64,000 bases of DNA from Candidatus Manganitrophus noduliformans (GTDB taxonomy: Bacteria > Nitrospirota > Nitrospiria > SBBL01 > Manganitrophaceae). The notes beneath the pieces are model-generated. The model ran no database searches, had not been told where the DNA came from, and was given only the letters and a program-made list of their open reading frames with translations. Each line of letters begins with the position of its first letter. Position 1 is the first letter of the stretch. Positions 36,490 through 44,545 of the stretch are shown here, piece after piece. The position numbers and the translations under genes were made by a program. The stretch covers positions 62,001 to 126,000 of the forward strand of contig NZ_VTOW01000005.1 in assembly GCF_012184425.1 (NCBI RefSeq), given 5' to 3'.

Positions 36490-36801
36490 ATGCAGATACC
36501 TGGAGATGACCGAACCCGCCTTCTGGAAACCGTTTTTTTCGGCGTCAAGAAGACCGATCAGAAAGGTCCTGTCCGTTCCTCCGATCAGAAGGGGGAGGCC
36601 GCTCCGACAGACCGCGTCGAGATCTCCGGAGAGGCGAAGGAGTACCAGCAGCTCAATCAGGTGATCGGATCGCTTCCGGAAGTCCGGTCCGAGCGGGTGG
36701 CGGCCCTTCAGCAGGAAATTGAGGCGGGGACCTACCATCCACAAAGCGAAGAGATCGCGGAAAAGCTGGTCCGATCGACACTGCTGGATGCGGTTCTATA
36801 A
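36490..36801 (+). CDS. flgM: Anti-sigma-28 factor FlgM
   Basis: FlgM binds FliA until hook completion and is then exported. The 103-residue protein has a variable, disordered N-terminal half and the conserved C-terminal helices with DRVEISGEAKEYQQL and VAALQQEIEAGTYHPQSEEI followed by KLVRSTLLD. AAGAGGAG lies just before the ATG. It is the first gene behind the sigma-28 promoter at 36419, giving the negative feedback known for this pair. Confidence 0.92.
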   Translation: MQIPGDDRTRLLETVFFGVKKTDQKGPVRSSDQKGEAAPTDRVEISGEAKEYQQLNQVIGSLPEVRSERVAALQQEIEAGTYHPQSEEIAEKLVRSTLLDAVL

Positions 36802-36820
36802 GTTCGAAGGGGGTTCATCA

Positions 36821-37423
36821 ATGCGGGACGTTGAATTCGGAATGAAGCGTGAAGAGCAACAGATTGATTATTCCGCGTCCCGTCCCCTGCAATCGGCGCT
36901 TCCCCTCCCCGGAACCCTGACCGTCCCGGATGCGCTGTTAATACCGCTCGTTTCGACCCTGGAGGAGATGATCCTCGTTCAACAGGAAATGCTCTCTCTC
37001 CTTCAGCGCGAGAAGAAGCTGATGATCGGTGGAGAGCTCGATGATCTTCTCCGTTGTCTTCAGGAAAAAGAAAACTTTCTGGGCCGTCTCCGCGGATTGG
37101 AGCAACGGCGCCAAGCGGAGATCGCCCCGATGGCCCGACAATGGGGGGGAGAAGATCGGCCATTGACGCTCAAACAGCTGGCTCAGCGGGTCCCCGAGCC
37201 TTTCCGGGGACGACTGACTGATTGCCATACCCGGCTTGAGGCGTTGACCGCCAGCATTCAGGAACTCAATCAGATCAACGGACTTTTAATCGACCGAATC
37301 CAAGAACGGATCACGGCGCTGGTCGGCCTTTTGCGGCACCTTTCGTCCACCGATCCGATCTACCAACCGAATGGAGCGCTTCAGCCTTTTCCATCGGGGG
37401 GAAGGGCGATCAGTCAAGGATAG
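36821..37423 (+). CDS. flgN: Flagellar export chaperone FlgN
   Basis: FlgN chaperones FlgK and FlgL to the export gate. The 200-residue protein has a long helical core (VSTLEEMILVQQEMLSLLQ, LDDLLRCLQEKENFLGRLR) typical of the FlgN family, and lies between flgM and flgK as usual. ATG 36821 follows GAAGGGGG at about seven bases; the longer upstream frame overlaps flgM and is not coding. The C-terminal tail is Pro/Gly-rich. Confidence 0.88.
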   Translation: MRDVEFGMKREEQQIDYSASRPLQSALPLPGTLTVPDALLIPLVSTLEEMILVQQEMLSLLQREKKLMIGGELDDLLRCLQEKENFLGRLRGLEQRRQAEIAPMARQWGGEDRPLTLKQLAQRVPEPFRGRLTDCHTRLEALTASIQELNQINGLLIDRIQERITALVGLLRHLSSTDPIYQPNGALQPFPSGGRAISQG

Positions 37424-37426
37424 GAC

Positions 37427-39073
37427 ATGTCGAGCATCTTCGGGATTTTCAATATTGGAAAGCTGGCCCTCTTCGCCAATCAGCGGGCCCTCTCCGTCAC
37501 GTCCCAGAATATCGCCAACGTGAACACCCCCGGGTATACCCGACAGCAGGCGATCTTTTCGTCAACCCCGCCGATGAACAGCGCTCCCGGTCAGTTGGGA
37601 ACCGGTGTCCAGATTACGGAGGTTCGACGCGTTTTTGATCAATTCATCCAGGACCAGTTGACGGCGCAGCAATCGAACCTGGGTCGTTTTGGAGTCGAAC
37701 GGGGAGCGCTCGGGCGGGTGGAGGCGGTGTTCAATGATTCCGACGGGGTCGGCCTCCATCAGTCCTTGTCGGAGTTCTTTGCGGCGTTTCATGATCTTGC
37801 CAACAATCCGCAGGGACTTCCCGAACGGGTCTCCCTGATGGAGCAAGCGAGGACGCTCTCAGCGAACTTTACGCAGATGAACGATCAGCTACGGCAGATA
37901 CGAAAGGATCTCAACACCGAAGTCGAGGGGGTGCTCGGAGAGGTCAATACGCTCGCGACGCAAATTGCCGATTTAAACGGCCAGATTGCTCAAGTGACGA
38001 TTTCAGGACAAAATGCGAACGATCTGCGCGATCAGCGGGAGCGTCTTTTACAGGATCTCGCCGAAAAGATCAATTTCTCCTCGTTTGAAAACGACCTGGG
38101 AGAGGTCTCGATTCTCATCGGAGGAAAGCTCTTGGCCGAATCGACGGCGTCGTTTACGCTTCGGGGGGTGGTGAGCCAAGACAACGCCGGATTCGCAGAC
38201 GTGGGGTATGACCCGGGAACCGGCACGATCACCGACATCACCTCCTTTATCGAAAACGGCCGCCTCAAAGGGTTGATCGATCTGCGGGATACGATTCTTC
38301 CCGGATATATCAATCAGCTTGACCAAATGGCGGCCGCGATCGTCAATGAGGTGAACCAGCAGCACCGGGCCGGCTACGGTCTCGACGGTTCCACCGGAAA
38401 TGATTTCTTCTCTCCTCTGGCGCCGACCGTGACGGAATTGAGCGGCAATGCCGGATCGGGGACAATTGCCGCGACGGTGAATGATCCTTCCCTTCTGACA
38501 TTGGATTCCTATCAGCTGACCTTCGCCGGGGCGAATTATACGATTCAGAATCTCAGGACAGGGAGCTCCGCCACCGCCGCTTATGTCGACCCGACGACGG
38601 TCACGTTCGAGGGGATTCAAATTGCCATGAGCGGGGCGCCGGCGAATGGAGATACCTTTGAGATCAGCGCCCATCAGGGGATGTCGGGTTCCATCGCTCT
38701 TTCCGCGATCGATCCGAATGAAATTGCCGCATCCTCTACGGCAGCCGGCGTGCCGGGGGACAACAGCAATGCTCTTCTCCTTGCGCAATTACAGGAGAAG
38801 GAAGTGACGGGGCTTGCAAATGCGACGTTTCAGGATTTCTATAGCCAATATGTCGGGGAAGTCGGGTCGAGATCGCGGTTGGCCCAACGCTCTCTCCTCG
38901 CCGAACAAGTGATCGATGAGAACCTCCTCCATCAACGGGAAGAGATTTCCGGCGTTTCTCTTGATGAGGAGACGGCCAATTTAATCAAGTTCCAGCGGGC
39001 CTTTGAAGCATCGGCGCGGTTGATCTCCGTCGCGGACGAATTGTTGCAAACGATTTTGGCGATAAAACGATAA
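37427..39073 (+). CDS. flgK: Hook-associated protein 1 FlgK
   Basis: This 548-residue hook-filament junction protein has the N-terminal NQRALSVTSQNIANVNTPGY, a long helical D0/D1 region (FFAAFHDLANNPQGLPERVS), a middle domain of beta-rich repeats (about 320-440) and a C-terminal helix with SGVSLDEETANLIKFQRAFE. It starts four bases after flgN. Length is normal for FlgK. Export by the flagellar type III system with FlgN is expected. Confidence 0.94.
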   Translation: MSSIFGIFNIGKLALFANQRALSVTSQNIANVNTPGYTRQQAIFSSTPPMNSAPGQLGTGVQITEVRRVFDQFIQDQLTAQQSNLGRFGVERGALGRVEAVFNDSDGVGLHQSLSEFFAAFHDLANNPQGLPERVSLMEQARTLSANFTQMNDQLRQIRKDLNTEVEGVLGEVNTLATQIADLNGQIAQVTISGQNANDLRDQRERLLQDLAEKINFSSFENDLGEVSILIGGKLLAESTASFTLRGVVSQDNAGFADVGYDPGTGTITDITSFIENGRLKGLIDLRDTILPGYINQLDQMAAAIVNEVNQQHRAGYGLDGSTGNDFFSPLAPTVTELSGNAGSGTIAATVNDPSLLTLDSYQLTFAGANYTIQNLRTGSSATAAYVDPTTVTFEGIQIAMSGAPANGDTFEISAHQGMSGSIALSAIDPNEIAASSTAAGVPGDNSNALLLAQLQEKEVTGLANATFQDFYSQYVGEVGSRSRLAQRSLLAEQVIDENLLHQREEISGVSLDEETANLIKFQRAFEASARLISVADELLQTILAIKR

Positions 39074-39089
39074 AAGAGAAAGAAAGTAG

Positions 39090-40310
39090 ATGCGTGTATC
39101 GGATCAAATGCTCTTTCAATCGATGATGGTGCACATGCAGCGGCAGACCGAATCGCTTCTTCATATTCAGGAGCAGGTCGCCTCCGGGAAGAGAATCAAT
39201 CGACCCTCGGATGATCCGATCGGTCAACCGTTGGTTCTGAACTATGGGAAAACGCTCGCGACAACCGAGCAATATTTGCGGAACATCGATCGGAGCGAGG
39301 CGTATCTCACCAGCAACGAATCGACGTTACAGGATGTGGGGGATCAACTGCAGCGGGCCCACGAGCTGGCGCTGCAGTTGGCGAACGATTCCTATTCTTC
39401 GACCGACCGGGCCAACGCGGCGAATGAGGTGCAGGAGATTTTCAATCAACTGATTGCGATGGGAAACCGTTCCGTCGAGGGCCGATATATTTTCGCGGGA
39501 AATCAGACCCGGACCCTCCCCTTCCTCGAGCAGGGGCGCTATCTTGGAACGGCGGTGACCTTGCCGGTGACCGTCACGGCGGCGGTAAATGATCAGTTGA
39601 CCCTTTCATTGGACGGGGTCTCCTCCACCCTCACCCTGCCGGCCGGAAGTTATGCGACAGGGACGGCGTTGGCCGGGATGGTCCAAACCGCAATCAACGC
39701 GGATCCGACCTTTCAGGCAGCCGGGGCTTCGGCCACCGTCACCTTCGATACCGACCATTTGGTGATCACCTCGAATTCGGAAGGAGGCACTTCCGCCGCC
39801 GTCCCCACGGCCGGGACGGCGCTGGCCGATTTGGGATTGGCCACTGGAACGAACCAGCCGTCGGGAACCTATATGGGCGACTCGGGAGAAATCTCTTTTC
39901 TGATCGGCCCCAATACACCGGTGATCATGAACCTCCCCGGAGACCGGCTCTTTAAAGGGGTCGGCGTGACAGGAGGGGTCGATCTCTTTTCGGCGGTGGG
40001 GGGGCTGCAGGCGGCTTTGGAGACGAATGACACCGCCGGAATCCAAGCAGCACTCACCAGTATCAGCGCGGCGCAGGAGCAGGTGATCGGTGAACGCGCT
40101 TTGTTGGGGGCTCGCCTGAACCGGATGGATGCGACCAAAACGGTGCTCGAGGATTTCAAGCTCTCGATCACCCGGTTCAAGTCCGATCTTGAAAATATCG
40201 ATCTTACGCAGGCGATCTCCGATTTTTCGCTTCAGCAGGTCGCCTTGGAAGCCACCCGGGCCACGGCGGCCCGGTTGATTCAAAATTCGCTCCTTGACTT
40301 CCTCCGATAG
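39090..40310 (+). CDS. flgL: Hook-associated protein 3 FlgL
   Basis: This 406-residue protein resembles flagellin at its ends (SGKRINRPSDDPIGQP; the C-terminal SLQQVALEATRATAARLIQ) and has the FlgL marker RYIFAGNQTRTLPF. A beta-rich middle domain (about 150-290) is larger than in short FlgL proteins of about 300 residues. It forms the second junction layer between hook and filament. It is followed by a repeat hairpin and csrA. Confidence 0.93.
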   Translation: MRVSDQMLFQSMMVHMQRQTESLLHIQEQVASGKRINRPSDDPIGQPLVLNYGKTLATTEQYLRNIDRSEAYLTSNESTLQDVGDQLQRAHELALQLANDSYSSTDRANAANEVQEIFNQLIAMGNRSVEGRYIFAGNQTRTLPFLEQGRYLGTAVTLPVTVTAAVNDQLTLSLDGVSSTLTLPAGSYATGTALAGMVQTAINADPTFQAAGASATVTFDTDHLVITSNSEGGTSAAVPTAGTALADLGLATGTNQPSGTYMGDSGEISFLIGPNTPVIMNLPGDRLFKGVGVTGGVDLFSAVGGLQAALETNDTAGIQAALTSISAAQEQVIGERALLGARLNRMDATKTVLEDFKLSITRFKSDLENIDLTQAISDFSLQQVALEATRATAARLIQNSLLDFLR

Positions 40311-40367
40311 CGAAGAGGGTCGGGGCGACGTCGGAATCAACACGCATCGCGCGTCTCATTTCCGCTG

Positions 40368-40395
40368 GTAGGGGCGTATTGCAAGACGCCCCTAC
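40368..40395 (+). repeat. Palindromic REP-like element between flgL and csrA
   Basis: GTAGGGGCGT and ACGCCCCTAC form a perfect 10-bp stem around an 8-base loop. Elements of this GTAGGGGCG type recur in intergenic regions of many bacteria. There is no T-run, so it may act as a weak terminator, an mRNA stabiliser or a mobile REP relic. The remaining bases of the 109-base gap hold the csrA ribosome site. Confidence 0.65.
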
Positions 40396-40419
40396 ACCAT
40401 TTAAAGAAAGGCAGGTCGG

Positions 40420-40677
40420 ATGCTGGTCCTGACACGGAAGTCGGGAGAGGGAATCATCATCGGGGATCAGATCCGAGTGGTGGTGATCGAAGTCCATGGA
40501 AATCAGGTCCGGCTCGGCATTGAAGCGCCGGCCGGCATCAAGATCTATCGGGAAGAGGTCTTGGCCAAAATCATGCTTGAGAACAAAAAAGCGGCCGGCG
40601 TCGATCCGAAGCAGCTGAAAGATATTTTAACCAAGGGGGTCCCTCCGCCGGAGAAAGGGAAAGGATCCAAGCCGTGA
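40420..40677 (+). CDS. csrA: Carbon storage regulator / translational repressor CsrA
   Basis: This 85-residue RNA-binding protein begins MLVLTRKSGEGIIIGDQIRV and contains VRLGIEAPAGIKIYREEV, the conserved strands that form the GGA-binding dimer surface. A C-terminal extension of about 25 residues (DPKQLKDILTKGVPPPEKGK) is longer than in E. coli CsrA and similar to forms that bind FliW. Its stop overlaps the fliW start. In bacteria with this pair CsrA represses flagellin translation until FliW sequesters it. Confidence 0.95.
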   Translation: MLVLTRKSGEGIIIGDQIRVVVIEVHGNQVRLGIEAPAGIKIYREEVLAKIMLENKKAAGVDPKQLKDILTKGVPPPEKGKGSKP

Positions 40678-41150
40678 ACACCGTGATTCAGAGCGCAAAA
40701 TTGGGACCGGTGTCGATCGATCCCGAGCGGCTGCTCACCTTCCCGGAAGGGATTCCCGGTTTCCGAACGGTCAAGCAGTATACGTTGGTCAATAACGACA
40801 AGGGCCACCCTTTTTTTTGGCTCCAGGCGGTGGAAGATCCTGAGTTGGCCTTTGTGGTGATCGATCCGCTGGTCTTCCGGCCGGACTATCGACCGGCCCT
40901 CCCTCCGGAGGAGATGAAAGAGCTTGAAATCGAAAGCTCGGACTCCCTGGTGGTATTGACGATTTTAACCATTCCGCATGAAGACCCGCTCAAACTGACC
41001 GCAAACCTGATGGCGCCGTTGGTCATCAATTCCAAAACCCGGAAGGGCAAACAGATCGTCCTTTCCGACCTGAACTACAGCCATCGGGAACCCCTTTTCC
41101 CCGCACAGGTCTTGAGCGCTTCGGAGCAGGGCATTGCCGGCACAAAATAG
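40674..41150 (+). CDS. fliW: Flagellar assembly factor FliW (copy 1)
   Basis: FliW binds both CsrA and flagellin and couples filament assembly to flagellin translation. This 158-residue protein has LLTFPEGIPGFRTVKQYTLV, FWLQAVEDPELAFVVIDP and NLMAPLVINSKTRKGKQIVL. It starts at GTG 40674, overlapping the csrA stop by four bases. A second fliW lies directly before flagellin at 60838; the two proteins share most motifs. Confidence 0.94.
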   Translation: MNTVIQSAKLGPVSIDPERLLTFPEGIPGFRTVKQYTLVNNDKGHPFFWLQAVEDPELAFVVIDPLVFRPDYRPALPPEEMKELEIESSDSLVVLTILTIPHEDPLKLTANLMAPLVINSKTRKGKQIVLSDLNYSHREPLFPAQVLSASEQGIAGTK

Positions 41151-41426
41151 TGTGAACACGCACGCGCGTCGCATGGTTCGCTTTCACTCACGATGTGAGC
41201 AGAGGCGCTTCGCGCTTCATTCCTGTGGGCACATTCCTCGCAGCTTGCTGCGGGGAGCTTCAATCAAAGGGAAGAACGATTTGTTCTCTCGTTTCCGCGT
41301 CTTCCTTCCTCGGCGGAACGCGTTTTTCCCGTCATTGAAAATGTCCCCCCTGTCAAATGATTGACACCTCCCTTTTTTAAGGTCGGGAAGCGATCCGCTT
41401 TTTGAACTATTCCTGGAAAGAGATGG
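41151..41426. other. Gene-free segment with short palindromes
   Basis: No convincing gene occurs here. CTCAC/GTGAG, GCGC/GCGC and CCTCGCAGC-TT-GCTGCGGGG (41236-41255) form small stems, the last resembling a widespread REP-type element. AACACGCACGCGCGTCGCAT near 41155 resembles AACACGCATCGCGCGTCTCAT near 40339. A TTGACA at 41361 has no matching -10. No run of T after a stem was found, so no intrinsic terminator separates fliW from the next operon. Confidence 0.5.
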
Positions 41427-41442
41427 CGGCAAGATTATTGCA
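41427..41442 (+). promoter_or_regulatory. Sigma-54-like promoter for the glycan locus
   Basis: CGGCAAG-ATTA-TTGCA keeps the GG-N10-GC spacing and a perfect -12 element, with two mismatches in the -24 element (TGGCAC expected). It lies 38 bases before the pseB-like gene. It would place the glycan genes in the same RpoN regulon as the rod/ring genes. Confidence 0.55.
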
Positions 41443-41443
41443 C

Positions 41444-41460
41444 ATACCTTGAAAAGGTAT
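41444..41460 (+). promoter_or_regulatory. Palindrome at the predicted transcription start of the glycan locus
   Basis: ATACCTT-GAA-AAGGTAT is a perfect 7-bp inverted repeat. It overlaps the expected start site of the sigma-54-like promoter and ends 19 bases before the first gene, so it could be an operator or a 5' hairpin. Confidence 0.45.
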
Positions 41461-41479
41461 TTCAGGCGAGGCGCAAACG

Positions 41480-42466
41480 ATGATCGATCTCAACGGGAAA
41501 ACAATCCTGGTCACCGGAGGAACCGGCTCCTTTGGAAAGCGTTTCGTGCGGCGGGTCCTTTCAAAGTTCCGGCCTGAAAAGCTGATCGTCTTCAGCAGAG
41601 ATGAATTCAAGCAATACGAAATGCAGCGGATGATGGACGATCCCTGCCTCCGTTTCTTTATCGGAGACGTCCGGGATAAGGACCGCCTCTACCGCGCCTT
41701 CGAGGGGGTCGAATACCTGATCCACGCCGCCGCGTTGAAACAGGTTCCCTCCGCGGAATACAATCCTTTTGAAGCGATCAAAACCAATATCATCGGCGCG
41801 CAAAATATTATCGACGTGGCGATCGACATCGGGATCAAGCGGATCGTCGCTTTGAGCACGGACAAAGCGTGCAACCCGGTCAATCTCTACGGGGCGACCA
41901 AGCTCTGCTCGGACAAGCTCTTCATCGCCGGGAATTCCTATGCCGGTCGAAAGATCACCCGTTTCGGCGTGGTCCGCTACGGTAACGTCGTCGGAAGCCG
42001 GGGGAGCGTTGTTCCGCATTTCCTGCAACTGAAAAAAGGGGATTCCGTTCCGGTGACCGATGAGCGGATGACCCGCTTCTGGATTACCCTCGATCAGGGG
42101 GTCGACTTCGTCTTAAAGGCGCTCGATCAAATGCAGGGGGGGGAGATTTTTATCCCGAAGATTCCCACGGCGACGATCGTCGATATCGCCAAAGCGATTG
42201 CTCCCAAATGCAAGATTAAAATCATCGGCGTCCGTCCGGGCGAGAAACTCCATGAACTGTTGATCTCGATCGAAGATGGAAGGCGGACCCTGGAGTATCC
42301 GGAGCATTTTGTGATCCAGCCCGACTTTCCCTGGTGGTCGGACGAAAAACGAAAGAACGGCGGGGAACATGTGAGGGATGGATTCGTCTACTCCAGCGAT
42401 CAGAACCCCTGGCGGCTGACGACGGGAGAGATCGAAAAGATGGTGAGGGAACTTCAGAACGGATGA
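41480..42466 (+). CDS. pseB: UDP-GlcNAc 4,6-dehydratase (inverting) PseB
   Basis: PseB starts the pseudaminic acid pathway by dehydrating and epimerising UDP-GlcNAc with NADP. The 328-residue SDR protein has the nucleotide-binding TGGTGSFGKRF, FIGDVRDKDR, HAAALKQVPSAEYNPFEAIK and the catalytic STDKACNPVNLYGATK (Asp128, Lys129, Tyr137, Lys141), closely matching the Campylobacter/Helicobacter enzymes. It is the first gene of the 18-gene glycan locus and overlaps pseC by ATGA. Confidence 0.93.
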   Translation: MIDLNGKTILVTGGTGSFGKRFVRRVLSKFRPEKLIVFSRDEFKQYEMQRMMDDPCLRFFIGDVRDKDRLYRAFEGVEYLIHAAALKQVPSAEYNPFEAIKTNIIGAQNIIDVAIDIGIKRIVALSTDKACNPVNLYGATKLCSDKLFIAGNSYAGRKITRFGVVRYGNVVGSRGSVVPHFLQLKKGDSVPVTDERMTRFWITLDQGVDFVLKALDQMQGGEIFIPKIPTATIVDIAKAIAPKCKIKIIGVRPGEKLHELLISIEDGRRTLEYPEHFVIQPDFPWWSDEKRKNGGEHVRDGFVYSSDQNPWRLTTGEIEKMVRELQNG

Positions 42467-43623
42467 AGACGATCCCCTATGGGAGACAGACCATAGACGA
42501 GGAAGACATCCAGGCGGTGGTCGATGTCCTTCGTTCCGACCGGCTGACCCAGGGGCCGGCCGTCGAGGCGTTTGAAGAGGCGCTCGCCGCCTACTGCGGC
42601 GCCCGGTATGCCGTCGCTTGTGCTTCGGGAACGGCCGCGCTTCATCTGGCTTATCAGGCCGCCGGCCTTGGACCGGGTGATCTCGTCATGACCTCTCCGA
42701 ATACGTTTGCAGCCACCGGCAATGCGGCCCTCTTCCTGGGAGCAAAGCCGCTCTTCGCCGATATCGATCCGGCGACCTCCAATCTGAGTCCCTCTGAAAT
42801 TGAGAAAACGATATCGGCCCTTCAAGCAGAACGGGGCCATCTGAAGGCGATCGTTCCGGTTCACTATGCAGGAACCCCCTGTGACATGGAGTCGATCGCC
42901 AAGATCGCGGAGCGACACCGGCTCCTCGTGATCGAAGACGGCTGCCACGCGCTGGGCGCCTCTTATGCCGATAAGAAGATCGGCGGTTTGTCGGATATGA
43001 CCGTTTTCAGTTTTCATCCGGTGAAGACGATCACCACCGGAGAGGGGGGGGCCATTGTCACCAACCGTGAGGATTATTATCAACGGCTGAAACGGCTCCG
43101 GTCGCATGGAATTGAGCGAACCGATTTTTTGGAGCCCTCCCACGGCGCCTGGTACCACGAAATACAAGAGCTCGGATACAACTACCGGATGACCGATCTT
43201 CAAGCGGCGTTAGGACGTTCTCAACTAAAAAAAGTGGACCGGTTCGTTGCAAGGAGAAGAGAGATCGCGGCCCTTTACCACACGGCGTTCAACGGGAATC
43301 CCTATTTCGATCTCCCCGTGGAAGCCGCAGGCTCGGTCTCCTCTTACCATCTTTATCCAATCCGATTGAAAGATTCTTTCAAGACACAGAAGAAAGAAAT
43401 TTTCCGCCGTCTTCGGGAACAAGGGTTGGGAATCCAAGTTCACTATCTTCCGGTTTACTGGCATCCGGTTTATCGGAAGATGGGCTACCGAAAGGGCCTC
43501 TGCCCGGCGGCGGAAAACTTTTATCAAAGAGAGATCAGCCTTCCGATCTTTCCGGCGATGACTCAACAAGAGGTGACCTATGTCATCGAAACAGTCGATC
43601 GGGTCTTCCGTGACCGCGCATAA
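42463..43623 (+). CDS. pseC: UDP-4-keto-6-deoxy-AltNAc aminotransferase PseC
   Basis: PseC adds the C4 amino group to the PseB product using PLP and glutamate. This 386-residue DegT/DnrJ/EryC1-family protein has SDRLTQGPAVEAFEEALAAY, VPVHYAGTPCDMESI, EDGCHALGASY and SFHPVKTITTGEGGA with the PLP lysine at Lys188, and the family ending with HYLPVYWHPVYRKMGY. The ATG overlaps the pseB stop codon, which excludes the longer upstream frame. Confidence 0.92.
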   Translation: MKTIPYGRQTIDEEDIQAVVDVLRSDRLTQGPAVEAFEEALAAYCGARYAVACASGTAALHLAYQAAGLGPGDLVMTSPNTFAATGNAALFLGAKPLFADIDPATSNLSPSEIEKTISALQAERGHLKAIVPVHYAGTPCDMESIAKIAERHRLLVIEDGCHALGASYADKKIGGLSDMTVFSFHPVKTITTGEGGAIVTNREDYYQRLKRLRSHGIERTDFLEPSHGAWYHEIQELGYNYRMTDLQAALGRSQLKKVDRFVARRREIAALYHTAFNGNPYFDLPVEAAGSVSSYHLYPIRLKDSFKTQKKEIFRRLREQGLGIQVHYLPVYWHPVYRKMGYRKGLCPAAENFYQREISLPIFPAMTQQEVTYVIETVDRVFRDRA

Positions 43624-43663
43624 CATTCCTTCCTCTTCTTCCTTCGTCGGGGAGGAGATCCAT

Positions 43664-44545
43664 GTGAAGTGGATCCTCGGATCTGCGAACTTCGGCTTGT
43701 CCTATGGAATCGCGAATGAACGAAAGTTGAGCCGGGAGGAGGTCTTCGGCATCCTCGCGTCGGCGCAGTCCCACGGGGTCTGGGGGATCGACACCGCCAA
43801 AGCATACGGCGACGCGGAAAAAATCATCGGGGAATATTTTAAAGCGCGGGGGAAGACCCTCCGGGTCATTACCAAACTCCCTCCGAAGGAGTATGCCGAT
43901 CCGATGGAGGTGGAGAGAGAAATCACCGATTCTCTTCGCGCGATGAACGTTCCTTCGATCGATGTTCTCCTTCTCCACTCGTATGAAACGGTTCGGCGGT
44001 TCGGGAAGGTGATCCTTCCTGTTCTTCAAAAACTTTCCAAGGAAAAGGTCATCGGACGCTACGGTCTCTCCGTTTATCACCCGGAGGAAGCATTGGAAGC
44101 GGCCCGCGATTTAACGGGAACGCTTGCGATCGAGTTCCCGATCAATCTCTTTGATCGACGTTTTCAGAAGGGAAATCTCCTCGAACGGCTGAAGTCTCAG
44201 GGGGTGTTTTTGCTGGCGCGGTCTGTTTTTCTACAGGGGCTCTTTTTCATGCAGGAGGAGGCGCTGGGGGTCGACTTGAGCAAGGTGAAGAAGAAGGTGA
44301 GGAAGATTCGGGAACTTGCTGAAAGTGCTCGACTACGGCCGGAATGGCTCCCGCTGGCATTTGTCGCGACCGATCCTTGGATCGATGGGGTGGTGATGGG
44401 GGTTGATTCCGCGGATCATCTGAAGACAAACCTTCAGGCCCTCACCCATGAGAACCTCCTCCGATATCGCGCGCTCGAGGATCAACTGGCCGACCTGGAA
44501 GTCGACGACGAGGATATCCTTCTTCCTTACCGGTGGAAAAGATGA
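43664..44545 (+). CDS. Aldo/keto reductase family protein
   Basis: This 293-residue protein has the aldo/keto reductase pattern WILGSANFGLSYG, WGIDTAKAYGDAEKIIGEY (catalytic Asp/Tyr), VITKLPPKE (Lys) and VLLLHSYETV (His), all four tetrad residues being present. GTG 43664 is preferred because GGGGAGGAG lies six bases upstream; ATG 43580 would overlap pseC by 44 bases. Related reductases occur in nonulosonic acid loci (PtmA/PtmB-type neighbours) but the substrate is unknown. An NAD(P)H-dependent sugar-modifying step is inferred. Confidence 0.8.
   Translation: MKWILGSANFGLSYGIANERKLSREEVFGILASAQSHGVWGIDTAKAYGDAEKIIGEYFKARGKTLRVITKLPPKEYADPMEVEREITDSLRAMNVPSIDVLLLHSYETVRRFGKVILPVLQKLSKEKVIGRYGLSVYHPEEALEAARDLTGTLAIEFPINLFDRRFQKGNLLERLKSQGVFLLARSVFLQGLFFMQEEALGVDLSKVKKKVRKIRELAESARLRPEWLPLAFVATDPWIDGVVMGVDSADHLKTNLQALTHENLLRYRALEDQLADLEVDDEDILLPYRWKR

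Noticed and set aside
41134-41364. Small ORF of 76 codons after fliW
   Set aside because: It is made of palindromic repeat sequence, lacks a ribosome site and has no protein-like composition.
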